The notes under the pieces are model-generated. The model was not told where the DNA came from. It worked only from the letters and a program-made list of their open reading frames with translations, and made no database searches. Positions 1 through 9,143 of a DNA stretch of 19,086 nucleotides are shown piece by piece. The position numbers and the translations under genes were made by a program. The stretch comes from CAVQFO01 sp963711725. Its GTDB lineage: Bacteria > Pseudomonadota > Gammaproteobacteria > Nitrococcales > Aquisalimonadaceae. Within the stretch, counting starts at the first letter, position 1. Each line of letters opens with the position of its first letter. The stretch lies in assembly GCA_963711725.1 (NCBI GenBank), contig CAVQFO010000044.1, positions 1 through 19,086 of the forward strand. Reading direction: 5' to 3'.

Positions 1-2
1 TT

Positions 3-110
3 GAGGACGCCTACGGCATCACCACCCCGCGCGTGCGCAAGGTCCTGAGCTGGGTGGAACGCAAGCTGGGCCTCAAATCAGGAAACGGCAGCTCCCGACA
101 ATCCCCGTAG
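3..110 (+). CDS. 3' end of an unrecognised protein (partial)
   Basis: An open frame enters from the left edge and ends at TAG 108-110. It gives 35 C-terminal residues: an acidic start, then ITTPRVRKVLSWVERKLGL, then a polar tail rich in Ser and Gly. The basic, amphipathic helix-like stretch with a disordered tail looks like a real protein C-terminus, but I do not recognise the family. The gene converges on arsS and is followed at once by strong hairpins, which fits a true gene end. Without the upstream part no function can be given. Confidence 0.45.
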   Translation, partial: EDAYGITTPRVRKVLSWVERKLGLKSGNGSSRQSP

Positions 111-111
111 G

Positions 112-144
112 GTGGCCGCGGCCCACGCGGGCGCCGTGCCCGCG
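112..144. terminator. Hairpin cluster between convergent genes
   Basis: Two GC-rich stems lie in the gap between the convergent ends of the partial left gene and arsS. The clearer one is CGCGGGC (126-132), loop GCCGT, GCCCGCG (138-144). Just before it GTGG and CCAC flank a GC palindrome (about 112-126). There is no T-tract, so it is only terminator-like. It could stop transcription from both sides. Confidence 0.35.
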
Positions 145-180
145 GGACCCACTTTCCCCTGTCACGAAGCGCTCAAATCG

Positions 181-1169
181 CTATTCGTTCACGACCCTGC
201 CGGCGGCTTCATCCCCGCCCAGCGCCCCGCCGCAACTGCTTCCCTGGCCAGCCGTACACCCGTAGCAGTGATTGGCCACTGCAATGGGCCGGCCTTCCAG
301 CCGCACCCGCAGCAGTTCCGAGAGATGAGTCCGTCCGCCGCCGCCCGCGCCCAGCGGCAGGTCCAGCATCTCGTTGAAGTCGCAGTCGTAGACATGGCCG
401 CGCCAGTCCACGCTTACGAGATCGCGGCACATCACATCGGCCAGATTGTCCGGCCGGTAGGCGTTCTTGAGCAGCGTCATGTAGTCGCCGAACTGATGTT
501 TCGACAAGAGGACGCTGCCGAAGCGCTTGATCGGCATGTTCGCAAGCGTGAATAGCCGATTGAAGTCGATGCCGTGTTCATCGCGCAGGTGCTGCCGGTA
601 GTCACCTCAAGGGCTTCCTGGGCCGGCGGGAGGCTCGGGCCCAGGGATTGTAGACCAGGTTCAGCTTCAGGCCGCTTCCGGGCCGGCCGTAGCCCAGCCC
701 ATTGAGGGGCCTCAGGGCCCGATGCTTCACTCGAACACGGCCTTGCCGCGTTGGCGTCGACATTGTGTTCGGTGTAGCAGGGCAGCGAAGCGACCATCTC
801 GACCGGTGCTCCGCCAGAAACGGGCCACCCATTCGTAGCCAGGTTCTTTGAGAATGGTCGGGTTGCAGCGATCCATGACATGAACACCCATGTCCCGTGC
901 ACGATCACCAAGTCCCGAAAATGCGGGTTCATTTTCGGGGAACCGCCGGTGAGATCCAGGGTGCGGATGCGCTGTGTTCGAAGGAATTCCACGACGGTGT
1001 CGATGGTTTCCGCATCCATCAGCTCCGTGCGGTTGGGTCCGGCCGCCACGTGACAATGCACGCAGCTCAGGTTGCAGAGGTAACCCAGGTTGACCTGCAG
1101 CGTTTCCAGACGGCCCCGGCGAATGGCGGGAAAATCGGTGGGTTGGAGTCTCGGTAGCGTGGGATGCAT
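181..1169 (-). CDS. arsS: ArsS-type radical SAM protein (frameshifted as read)
   Basis: Member of the ArsS radical SAM family (TIGR04167-type with a C-terminal Cys-rich DUF3641 region), linked to the S-adenosyl step of arsenosugar biosynthesis. The start ATG at 1167-1169 has a GAGGAG ribosome site five bases upstream. The N-terminus carries NLGYLCNLSCVHCHV, giving the CxxxCxxC iron-sulfur motif at C32, C36 and C39, followed by AAGPNRTE and LDLTGGSPKMNPHF. Later blocks typical of the family (MGVHVMDRCNPTIL, MVASLPCYTEHNVDAN, LNGLGYGRPGSGLKLNLVYN, MPIKRFGSVLLSK, CRDLVSVDWRGHVYDCDFN, CYGCTAGQGSSCGG) are all present in order but lie in different frames. About six shifts are needed, near 907, 820, 757, 730, 650 and 600. 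The span matches the family's usual ~330 residues, so the gene is complete but broken by indels. Last gene of the TVP38-oxidoreductase-arsS operon, 14 bases after its neighbour. Sequencing error is likelier than decay, but a pseudogene is possible. Confidence 0.85.
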
Positions 1170-1183
1170 GGTCTCCTCGACAA

Positions 1184-2600
1184 TCAGGGCATCAGGCGAT
1201 TGATCCAGCGGACCAGGCTACGGGTCCGCTGACTGAAAAGCTGCTTTCCGTAATGGGTATTGACCGCTCGCCGGTGGATTTGTGCCAGCGTGGGATAGGC
1301 ATGTACCGCGGCCGAGACGGCGCCGATTTTCACTCCGGCCTGCATGGCCAGGACGATCTCATGGATCAGCTCGCCGCCATAGGCCCCAGGATGCTGGCAC
1401 CCAGGATACGGCGCTTGTGGGTAACCAGCTTGATGCGGCCGTGGGCTTCCACCTCCGCCAACGCCCGGTCCACGTCCTTGAAATCGAAGCGCAGCACCTC
1501 CGGCTCCAGTCCATTGGCACGGGCCTGCGCCCGGTCAGGCCCACCTGGGCCAGTTCGGGGTCGCAGTAGGTCACCCACGGGATCACGGAATAGTCGGTCT
1601 TCTTCGGTACCCGGAACACTGCGTTGCTGATGATCACGCCAGCCTGGTATTCCGCAACATGGGTAAAAGGCATGATGCCGGTGACATCGCCGCAGGCAAA
1701 GATATGCTTGCGCGAGGTTCGCATCCGGGCATCCACCTTGATCCCGAGCCGGTCGAATTCCACACCGGCGGCCTCCAGACCCAGTTCGTCCACGACTGGC
1801 GCGCGGCCGGCCGCCACCAGAACTCGTCCACGGCCACCGGCTCGAAGCCGCCGCCGCGCTTGCAATACAGACCTTGACGCCGTCCTCGGTCTCCACCCTC
1901 TCCACCGTCGTGGCCACATGGATCTCCAGGCCTTCCGCCTCCAGGATGCGCCGCAGTTCCCGAGCCAGTTCAGGGTCGTCCTTGGGGAGGATCTCCGGGG
2001 CCATTTCCAGCACCGTCACCCGGCTGCCCAAACGATGGAACGCCTAAGCCAATTCGATGCCGATGGGCCCGCCGCCCAGTACGGCCAGGCGTCTGGGCAG
2101 TTCCTTCAAGGTGAACACTTGCTCGTTGGTGACGAACCCGGCCTCCCGAAGGCCCTGCACGGGCGGTATGGCCGGCCGCGAACCGGTGGAAACGACGAAC
2201 CGCTTGCCCTGGATGCGCTCACCCTTCACCTCGATCTCGGAGGGCCCCACGAAACGAGCCTCGCCAAAGAGCACTTCGGCGCCGTAGCTGCGGAATCGAT
2301 CGGGATCGTCGTGCACCTGGATGCTGGCAATCACGTCCTGCACATGATCCGTGACATGCCCCAGATCCACCTCCGGAGCGAATCCGGGCAATCCGAAGGC
2401 CGGCCCTCGGCGCATCAGGGAAGCCACCCTGGCGGACTGGATCAACGTCTTGCTGGGCACGCATCCGTAATGCAGGCAGCGCCACCCAACCGGGAATGCC
2501 GCTCCACCAGCGTCACCTTCAGACCCAACTGGGCGGCCACGCTGGTCACCACCAGACCGCCCACCCCGCCGCCGATCACCACCAGATCGCGAATGCTCAT
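1184..2600 (-). CDS. FAD-dependent pyridine nucleotide-disulfide oxidoreductase (frameshifted, internal amber)
   Basis: Class I flavoprotein disulfide reductase of the dihydrolipoamide dehydrogenase/mercuric reductase type, about 473 residues when repaired. The start ATG at 2598-2600 overlaps the stop of the TVP38 gene (ATGA). The N-terminus has the FAD motif VVIGGGVGGL. The redox-active pair CLHYGC sits near residues 42-47 and is followed by VPSK. Next come STGSRPAIPP, the NAD(P) motif VLGGGPIGIELA, FACGDVTG, and a C-terminal dimerisation domain with HAYPTLAQIHRRAVN. Single-base losses are inferred near 2480, 1873, 1823, 1537 and 1382, and an in-frame TAG stands at 2044-2046 where relatives have Gln. 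The C-terminal His fits a dihydrolipoamide dehydrogenase-like mechanism; the vicinal Cys pair of mercuric reductase is absent, so mercury reduction is not supported. The substrate is unknown, and the operon suggests a role tied to arsenic or metal redox chemistry. Confidence 0.82.
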
Positions 2601-3289
2601 ACCGACTTCCCTTCTTGTTCTCCGTTGGCATCGCGGCCGTCATCGCGCCGCAGGCGCTTTATCAGGCGCGGCAGGAACAGAACGGCCGCGAACAGCCCCA
2701 GCGCGATCAGCACCGTCGTGATCGTCCCCCGCCCACCAACAATGGCCTTGGCACCCGCGTAGCCGATGTAGGTATAGGCGAACGCCCCCGGGGCCATGCA
2801 TACCAAACTCGCCAGCACGTAGTGCCAGAAGCGGATCCGGGTCAGACCCAAAGCATAGTTCAGCGCATTGAAGGGGAATATGGGAACCAGGCGGGTGAAG
2901 GCCACAAACCGCCAGCCCTCGTTCTCCACCCCGTGTATCAGGCGCCCCAGCCACCCGCCGGTGCGCCGGGTCACCCAATCCGAAGCCAGGTACCGGGCGA
3001 TAAGAAACGCCAGACTGGCCCCCAGGGTGGCCCCGCTGAGGCTGTATAGCGTGCCCCACACAGGCCCGAACAGGGCGCCGCCAGTGATGGTAAACACGGA
3101 GCCGGGCAGAAACAGCACTGTGGCAACGGCATAGGCCCCGACATAGGCAATAGGCGCCCAGGCGCCCAGCGCCCTGAACCGCGCCTGCAAGTCCTCAACG
3201 CTGAACTGGTCCCGATGCATCAGCGCCCACGCAACCAGCACGACCAAGCCCGCGAGCAGACCGACCCGGATCAGTGTCTTTGCCTTCAT
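2597..3289 (-). CDS. TVP38/TMEM64 family (DedA-like) membrane protein
   Basis: Intact 230-residue inner-membrane protein. ATG at 3287-3289 follows a good GGAGGG ribosome site. Hydrophobic segments lie near residues 8-24, 45-75, 80-101, 153-178 and 188-206. The family signature is clear: FLPGSVFTITGGALFGPVWG, then GASLAFLIARYL, then RLVPIFPFNALNYALGLTRI with the conserved Arg, Pro and Asn residues, and a basic C-terminal tail (RLIKRLRRDDGR). TVP38/TMEM64 proteins belong to the DedA/VTT superfamily, linked to lipid scrambling and membrane homeostasis; the exact substrate is usually unknown. It is the first gene of the minus-strand operon and overlaps the oxidoreductase start by four bases. A TVP38 gene beside a dihydrolipoamide dehydrogenase-like gene is a common pairing in proteobacteria. 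Confidence 0.88.
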   Translation of the reverse strand: MKAKTLIRVGLLAGLVVLVAWALMHRDQFSVEDLQARFRALGAWAPIAYVGAYAVATVLFLPGSVFTITGGALFGPVWGTLYSLSGATLGASLAFLIARYLASDWVTRRTGGWLGRLIHGVENEGWRFVAFTRLVPIFPFNALNYALGLTRIRFWHYVLASLVCMAPGAFAYTYIGYAGAKAIVGGRGTITTVLIALGLFAAVLFLPRLIKRLRRDDGRDANGEQEGKSV

Positions 3290-3426
3290 GCCGTCCCTCC
3301 TAGCTGCGGATCAGTATCGGCGAGAGCTTCCGACGGATAAATAAGTAGTAGCCGCAAGTTTGGGTCCAGCGGCGATTTGGCGGCATAATCCGCGGTTAAC
3401 CGCACGCAAGCTCCGAGGTATCGCCC
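3290..3426. promoter_or_regulatory. Divergent intergenic region upstream of TVP38 and hemB
   Basis: 137 bases separate the divergent starts. A relatively A/T-rich stretch, unusual for this genome, lies at 3336-3350 (GGATAAATAAGTAGTA). For hemB, CATAAT at 3384-3389 could serve as a -10 with TTGGGT at 3360-3365 as a weak -35, 18 bases apart. GAGGT at 3415-3419 lies seven bases before the GTG start and decides that start. No clear minus-strand promoter could be picked out. Confidence 0.35.
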
Positions 3427-4441
3427 GTGACCATGAATCCTTCCGCCGTCGGTTACTTCCCGGGCATTCGCATGCGGCGCATGCGCCGCGACGATTTCTC
3501 CCGCCGCCTGATGCGCGAGAACACCCTGACCGTGGACGACCTGATCTATCCCGTGTTCGTCCTGGACGGGGAAAACCGCCGCGAAACCGTCGCTTCCATG
3601 CCCGGCGTGGAAAGGCTGTCCGTGGACCTGCTGGTCCAAGAGGCCGAGGAGCTGCGTGCAACTGGGCATCCCCGCCCTGGCGCTGTTTCCTGTGGTACCG
3701 CCGGAGAAAAAGTCCCTCGATGCGGAGGAGGCCTACAATCCGGACTGCGCTGGTGCAGCGCGCCCTTCGCGCTCTCAAGCGGGAACACCCGGAGTTGGGC
3801 CTGATCACCGATGTGGCGCTGGACCCTTTCACCAGCCACGGCCAGGACGGTCTGCTGGACGAAGACGGCTACGTGGTCAACGACGATACGGTTGAAGTCC
3901 TCGTGCGCCAGGCCGTGTCCCACGCCGAAGCCGGCGCCGACGTGGTGGCACCGTCGGACATGATGGACGGGCGGATCGGTGCCATCCGGGAGGCCCTGGA
4001 AGCCGCCGGCCACATCAATACCCGCATCCTGGCCTATTCCGCCAAGTACGCTTCCAGCTTCACGGCCCGTTCCGCGACGCCGTGGGCTCCGCCGCCAATC
4101 TGGGCAAGGCCGACAAGCGCACCTACCAGATGGACCCGGGCAATACCAACGAAGCCCTGCGCGAGGTGGCCCTGGACCTGGAGGAAGGGGCGGACATGGT
4201 GATGATCAAACCCGGCATGCCCTACCTGGACATCGTTCAGCGCGTGAAGAGCCACTTCGGTGCGCCCACCTTCGTCTATCACGTCAGCGGCGAGTACGCC
4301 ATGCTCATGGCCGCCGCGCAGCAAGGCTGGCTGGACGAGCGGGCCTGCGCCCTGGAGGCGCTCACCGCCATGAAGCGCGCGGGCGCCGACGGCATCCTCA
4401 CCTATTTCGCCAAGAAAGCGGCCCAATGGCTGAAGGAGTGA
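3427..4441 (+). CDS. hemB: Delta-aminolevulinic acid dehydratase HemB (three frameshifts as read)
   Basis: Porphobilinogen synthase: condenses two 5-aminolevulinate molecules in tetrapyrrole (heme, siroheme) synthesis, cytoplasmic. I chose GTG 3427 because GAGGT lies seven bases upstream; ATG 3433 is the alternative. The protein reads in order RMRRMRRDDFSRRLMRENTL, LIYPVFVLDGEN, PALALFPVVPPEKKSLDAEEA, then ITDVALDPFTSHGQDG, ILAYSAKYASSF, MVMIKPGMPYLDIV and VYHVSGEYAML. The two active-site lysines are coded at 4044-4046 (SAKY) and 4208-4210 (IKPG). The VALDPFTSHGQDG loop lacks the zinc-binding cysteines, so it is the magnesium-type enzyme common in proteobacteria. Shifts are needed near 3660 (extra base), 3745 and 4062 (missing base). 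Every motif and the full length of about 338 residues survive, so these look like sequencing errors in a usually essential gene. First of a likely hemB-aroE-amidotransferase run. Confidence 0.92.
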
Positions 4442-4469
4442 CCCGCGGCGGCAACAGAAGAATAGAGCC

Positions 4470-5287
4470 ATGACCGATCACTACGCCGTGATGGGCAATC
4501 CCATCGCTCACAGCAAATCTCCGGCGATCCACGCCATGTTCGCCGCGCAAACGGGGCAGGACATGGGCTACGCGGCCATCCTGGTTCCCAAGGACGGATT
4601 CGCCGTGGCTGTGGACGAGTTCCGCCGCCAGGGCGGCAAGGGTCTGAACGTCACCGTGCCGTTCAAGCAGCAGGCGTGGAGCATCGCCGAGCGGCGCAGC
4701 GAGCGTGCGCAGAAGGCGGGAGCGGTCAACACCTTGACCATCCGGGACGACGGCAGCCTCTGTGGGGACAACACCGACGGCGCGGGCCTGGTCCGTGATT
4801 TGACCGTGAACCGGGGCGTGGAACTGGCGGGCGCGCGGATTCTCGTCCTGGGCGCGGGCGGTGCCGTGCGCGGCGTGCTTGCGCCGCTGATCGCCGCCGG
4901 CCCTTCGGAACTGGTCATCGCCAACCGCACCGTCGCCAAGGCAAGGGAACTCGCCGCCCTGTTCGCCGAGGATTTTCCCATCCAGGCCGACGGCTACGAA
5001 CAACTGCGCCGGCGCTCCTTCGATCTGATTATCAACGGGACCTCCACGGGGATTACCGGCGAAGTCCCCCCGGTGCCGGTCAGCGTGATTGGCGGCGACG
5101 CGGTGGGCTACGACATGTTCTACGCCGAAGAACCGACCGCCTTCGTGCGCGGGCCCGCCGCCATGGCGCCCGCGCGGCCTACGATGGCCTGGGCATGCTG
5201 GTCGAACAGGCGGCAGAATCGTTCTATCTTTGGAGAGGGATCCGCCCCGAAACCGGGCCGGTGATATCGGCGCTGCGCGACGCCTGA
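4470..5287 (+). CDS. aroE: Shikimate dehydrogenase AroE (one frameshift near the 3' end)
   Basis: NADP-dependent reduction of 3-dehydroshikimate to shikimate in aromatic amino acid synthesis. Begins MTDHYAVMGNPIAHSKSP, the shikimate-binding N-terminus. NVTVPFKQQA carries the catalytic lysine (K66) and GDNTDGAGLVRDL the partner aspartate. VLGAGGAVRG is the NADP-binding glycine motif and ANRTVAKA follows the second strand. The C-terminus AAYDGLGMLVEQAAESFYLW appears only after a +1 change of frame near 5155-5170 and ends at TGA 5285-5287. Repaired length is about 272 residues, normal for AroE. It starts 28 bases after hemB with only a weak ribosome site. The shift is most likely a missing base in a GC-rich run. 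Confidence 0.92.
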
Positions 5288-5324
5288 GTTTCCGCCGCCA
5301 CGACGCCCACGGAGGGCCGACGTC

Positions 5325-6020
5325 ATGCGTATCCATTACCTCCAACATGTCCCCCATGAAGGGCTGGGGGCCATAGACGCCTGGGCCCGCTCCCGGGACC
5401 ACCGCATCAGCCGGACCCGCCTTTACCTGAACGAACCCCTGCCTGAGCCTGGGGAAATCGATTGGCTGATCGTCATGGGCGGGCCCATGAGCGTCAACGA
5501 CGAAGCGGAACACGCCTGGTTGGCGCCCGAAAAACAATTCATCCGCGCCTGCATTGGCGCGCGCCTGCCCGTGCTCGGCATCTGCCTGGGCAGCCAGCTC
5601 ATCGCCAACGCTCTGGGGGCCGAGGTGGGGCCCAATGCCTACAAGGAAATCGGCTGGTTTCCGGTGCGCCGTGACGCCGAGGCGGGCGGCACCGCCTTCG
5701 GCCGTCTATTGCCGGAGGAATGGGACATGTTCCACTGGCACGGCGAGACCTTTCGCCTGCCCGAGGGCGCCGTGCCGCTGCTGGCCAGCACCGCCTGCCA
5801 AAACCAGGGATTCATCCACGGCGACCGGGTGATCGCGTTCCAGTGCCACCCCGAAATGGACCTGGAAACGGCGGAGGCGATCTGCGACAACGCGGCGGAG
5901 GAACTTGAGGACGGGCCGTATATCCAGTCCCGGGCGGAGATTCTGGGCGACGAGGATCGCTTCGACCGGCTCAACGCGTCGCTGCCGCGGCTTCTGGGAT
6001 ATCTGGAGCGATTAGCGTAG
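5325..6020 (+). CDS. Class I glutamine amidotransferase (GMP synthase-like)
   Basis: Intact 231-residue stand-alone type 1 glutamine amidotransferase domain. The catalytic triad is visible: Cys87 in GICLGSQ, His175 and Glu177 in FQCHPEM. The oxyanion region IVMGGPMSVND is also present. HWHGETFRLPEG and GFIHGDRVIAFQCHPE are typical of the GMP synthase-like/YfeJ group of free amidotransferases, whose acceptor substrates are mostly unknown. Start ATG 5325 follows GGAGGG. It lies 37 bases after aroE on the same strand and probably shares its transcript; nothing in the sequence ties it to heme or shikimate chemistry. A gamma-glutamyl hydrolase-like role is an alternative. Confidence 0.85.
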   Translation: MRIHYLQHVPHEGLGAIDAWARSRDHRISRTRLYLNEPLPEPGEIDWLIVMGGPMSVNDEAEHAWLAPEKQFIRACIGARLPVLGICLGSQLIANALGAEVGPNAYKEIGWFPVRRDAEAGGTAFGRLLPEEWDMFHWHGETFRLPEGAVPLLASTACQNQGFIHGDRVIAFQCHPEMDLETAEAICDNAAEELEDGPYIQSRAEILGDEDRFDRLNASLPRLLGYLERLA

Positions 6021-6043
6021 GAGACCGTGTGGGGCGGGGGACG

Positions 6044-6110
6044 CATTCGCGGCGATGAGCGCCGCTCCTACCATAACGGAGTTCAGGAGCGGTCGTGCCG
6101 ACCGCGAATC
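6044..6110. repeat. Pair of inverted REP-like hairpins (REPIN-type)
   Basis: Two related imperfect palindromes face each other between convergent genes. The first has stem GCGGCG (6049-6054), loop ATGAG, CGCCGC (6060-6065). The second has GCGGTC (6089-6094), loop GTGCC, GACCGC (6100-6105). Outside the stems ATTCGCGG (6045-6052) pairs with CCGCGAAT (6102-6109), and GCTCCT (6064-6069) with AGGAGC (6085-6090). The two copies are therefore one repeat in opposite orientation. The GCTCCTAC/ATTCGCGG ends resemble REP families of gammaproteobacteria that are moved by RAYT transposases. It may also act as a bidirectional terminator. Confidence 0.7.
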
Positions 6111-6166
6111 ACAGTGCGCTTCGTGACCCGGAACGCTGAACCATTCCCGGCCGATACGACGGCGAA

Positions 6167-7374
6167 TCAGAGGTCCATCCACTGCACGGCCGTACCGGCC
6201 GGCAGCGGCGCGTCACCGGCCGGCGCCAGCAACAGGGCGTCGGCCTGGAAGAGATTGCTCATCATGTGCGAGGCCTGCCGTCCCAACGGCTCTAGCCCCA
6301 TACAGCCCGTTTCGTCGGCCACCTTCCGGGCCCGCACCCAGCAGTCCCGGCGCGAGTCCGGCCGCAGCTCGGCGGCAAGCGGGGCCCGACGCAGCGGCGA
6401 ACTCGCCTCCCCCTCCAGCACCGCCAGCAGCCGGCGAAGATAGACCGCGACGCCGACCACCACGGCCGCCGGATTCCCGGGCAGCCCCAGCAGCGGCACG
6501 CCCGACGGTGAACGAGCCAGAAACAACGGTTTGCCGGGCTTCTGCGCCACTTTCCAGAAGATCGTCTCCAGGCCTAGCAGGCTCGCCGTGGGGACCACCA
6601 GATCGTGGTCGCCCACCGACACACCACCGGTGGTGACGACAACATCGGCATGCGCCAGAGCCTCGCGCATGGCGCGCTCCACCGAATCTCGATCGTCCGG
6701 CACGCGCTCGACGGCGAAATCCTCACAATCCCATTGACGCAAATAGGAACGCAGGGTCGGCCCGTTGGCGTCGTAGACCCCGCCTTCCGGGAGGGGCTCA
6801 CCGGGCTCCGTGATCTCGTTGCCGGTGATCAACACCCGCACCCGAGGCCGCGCGCCCACGGCCACCCGGGCCACACCGGCGGCACCCAGCGCCCCGATCA
6901 TGGCCGGCGTCAACCGCCCGCCCGGTTCCATCAGCAGCGAACCCCGGGCCAGTTCCTCCCCCAGGCCGTCACGTTGCGCCCGGGGGGCGAGGGTTCCCTT
7001 GATCACGGCCATACCGTCTCGCCGAGTCACGATCTCCTGGGGAAGCACGGCATCGGCGTCGTCCGGCACGCGGCCTCCGGTGAATATCCCGCAGAATTGT
7101 CCGGACCCAGGGGATAGTTTTCGCCATGGACCCCCGCCGCCACTTCGCCGATCACCTCAAGGCTTACCGGGGCGTCTTCCGACGCCGCGCGGGTATCGGC
7201 GGTGCGGATGGCGTAACCGTCCATGGCACTCTGGCGAAACGGCGGCAGATCGATGGTGGCGGTGGCCGGCTCCCGCAGGACCCGGCCCAGGGCCTGTTCC
7301 AGCGACACCCGCTCGGCGGGCAGCGGCGTGACGCTGTCCACCATCAGGCGCAAGGCCTCGGCGATTTCAATCAT
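6167..7374 (-). CDS. moeA: Molybdopterin molybdenumtransferase MoeA (one frameshift)
   Basis: Inserts molybdate into adenylylated molybdopterin to form Moco. The N-terminal part has LPAERVSLEQALGRVLREP, then PPFRQSAMDGYAIR, the family hallmark. The middle has GIFTGG..PDDADAVLPQE, reached only by restoring one G in a run near 7093. The MoCF/MPT-binding domain shows VLITGNEI, TTGGVSVGDHDLV, QKPGKPLF and GLPGNPAAVVV. Length is about 403 residues, as expected. ATG 7374 overlaps the stop of the MoaD-MoaE gene (ATGA), so translation is probably coupled. Last gene of the Moco operon; its stop faces the REP pair. Confidence 0.92.
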
Positions 7375-8099
7375 TCGGCGGCCTCGTGGCCGTGGCAGCC
7401 ACAGGCGGACAAAGGGACGCCCTCCTGGTAGTCCACGCTGCCGTCTTCATAGAACTCCCGCTTCCAGATGGGGACGCGCTGCTTGAGGGTGTCTATAGCG
7501 TAGCGGGCGGCATCGAAGGCCTCGCCGCGGTGGTCAGAGCGCACCACCACGAACACGCTGTCCTCGCCCACGGCCAGATCGCCTTCGCGGTGGACGATCC
7601 GGCATTGGCGCACGCCGAATTTTTCACAGGTTTCCCGTTCCAACTCGCCCAGAACCTGATTCACTAGAGCGGGGTGCGACGTGTAGTTCAGATGCGCCAC
7701 CCGGCGTCCGTTGTGGTGGTTGCGCACGGTCCCCGAAAACACCACCAGGGCGCCGCAGGCGGGATCCTGGGTGGCCGCCAGCAGCGCGTCCAGATCCAGG
7801 GGGGCTTTCTGCAGATGGGGACTGACGGAGATTCCCGTTCCCTCTGGGCCGCCGCTTACCGGCGGCAGCAAACCCAGGCTGGCACCTGGGGCGAGCACCG
7901 CGTCGGGGCGGACCAGTTCATCGTTCAGGGCGTAAGCCAAGCGCGGCACATGGCGCTCCAGCTCCGGAAACCGGGCCTGGAGTTCCGTCACGAACTCCGC
8001 AATGGTGGGGTTTTGCGCGGCCAGCGGCACCTGCAGCCGGCTCGTACCGGCGACCTCCTGGAGGACGCCATAGAATTCAACGGTAATCTGTTCGCTCAT
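7371..8099 (-). CDS. MoaD-MoaE fusion, molybdopterin synthase (MoaX-like)
   Basis: 242 residues combining both subunits of molybdopterin synthase, which adds the dithiolene sulfurs to cyclic pyranopterin monophosphate. Residues 1-84 are a MoaD ubiquitin-like sulfur carrier ending in LGLLPPVSGG (Gly83-Gly84). Residues 90-242 are MoaE with CGALVVFSGTVRNHHNGRRV, IVHREGDLAVGE, RSDHRGEAFDAARYAID and the catalytic lysines in LKQRVPIWKRE. I start at the ATG at 8097-8099 (MSEQITVEF), where MoaD homology begins, rather than at an upstream in-frame ATG at 8141. MoaD needs a free Gly-Gly carboxylate for thiocarboxylation, so a fusion must be cleaved, as reported for mycobacterial MoaX. In this indel-rich stretch the fusion could be a lost stop codon. 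25 bases after moaA; ATGA overlap with moeA. Confidence 0.85.
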   Translation of the reverse strand: MSEQITVEFYGVLQEVAGTSRLQVPLAAQNPTIAEFVTELQARFPELERHVPRLAYALNDELVRPDAVLAPGASLGLLPPVSGGPEGTGISVSPHLQKAPLDLDALLAATQDPACGALVVFSGTVRNHHNGRRVAHLNYTSHPALVNQVLGELERETCEKFGVRQCRIVHREGDLAVGEDSVFVVVRSDHRGEAFDAARYAIDTLKQRVPIWKREFYEDGSVDYQEGVPLSACGCHGHEAAE

Positions 8100-8124
8100 G
8101 GTCTGCTCGGTTGGCGATGTGGAT

Positions 8125-9139
<1,015 letters not shown>

Positions 9140-9143
<4 letters not shown>

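Noticed and set aside
112..555. 147-residue plus-strand open frame over the 3' part of arsS
   Set aside because: Antisense to conserved ArsS motifs and without family features.
1184..2600. Mercuric reductase (merA) as name for the oxidoreductase
   Set aside because: The C-terminal vicinal cysteines of MerA are absent and the C-terminus has the dihydrolipoamide dehydrogenase-type HAYPT motif instead.
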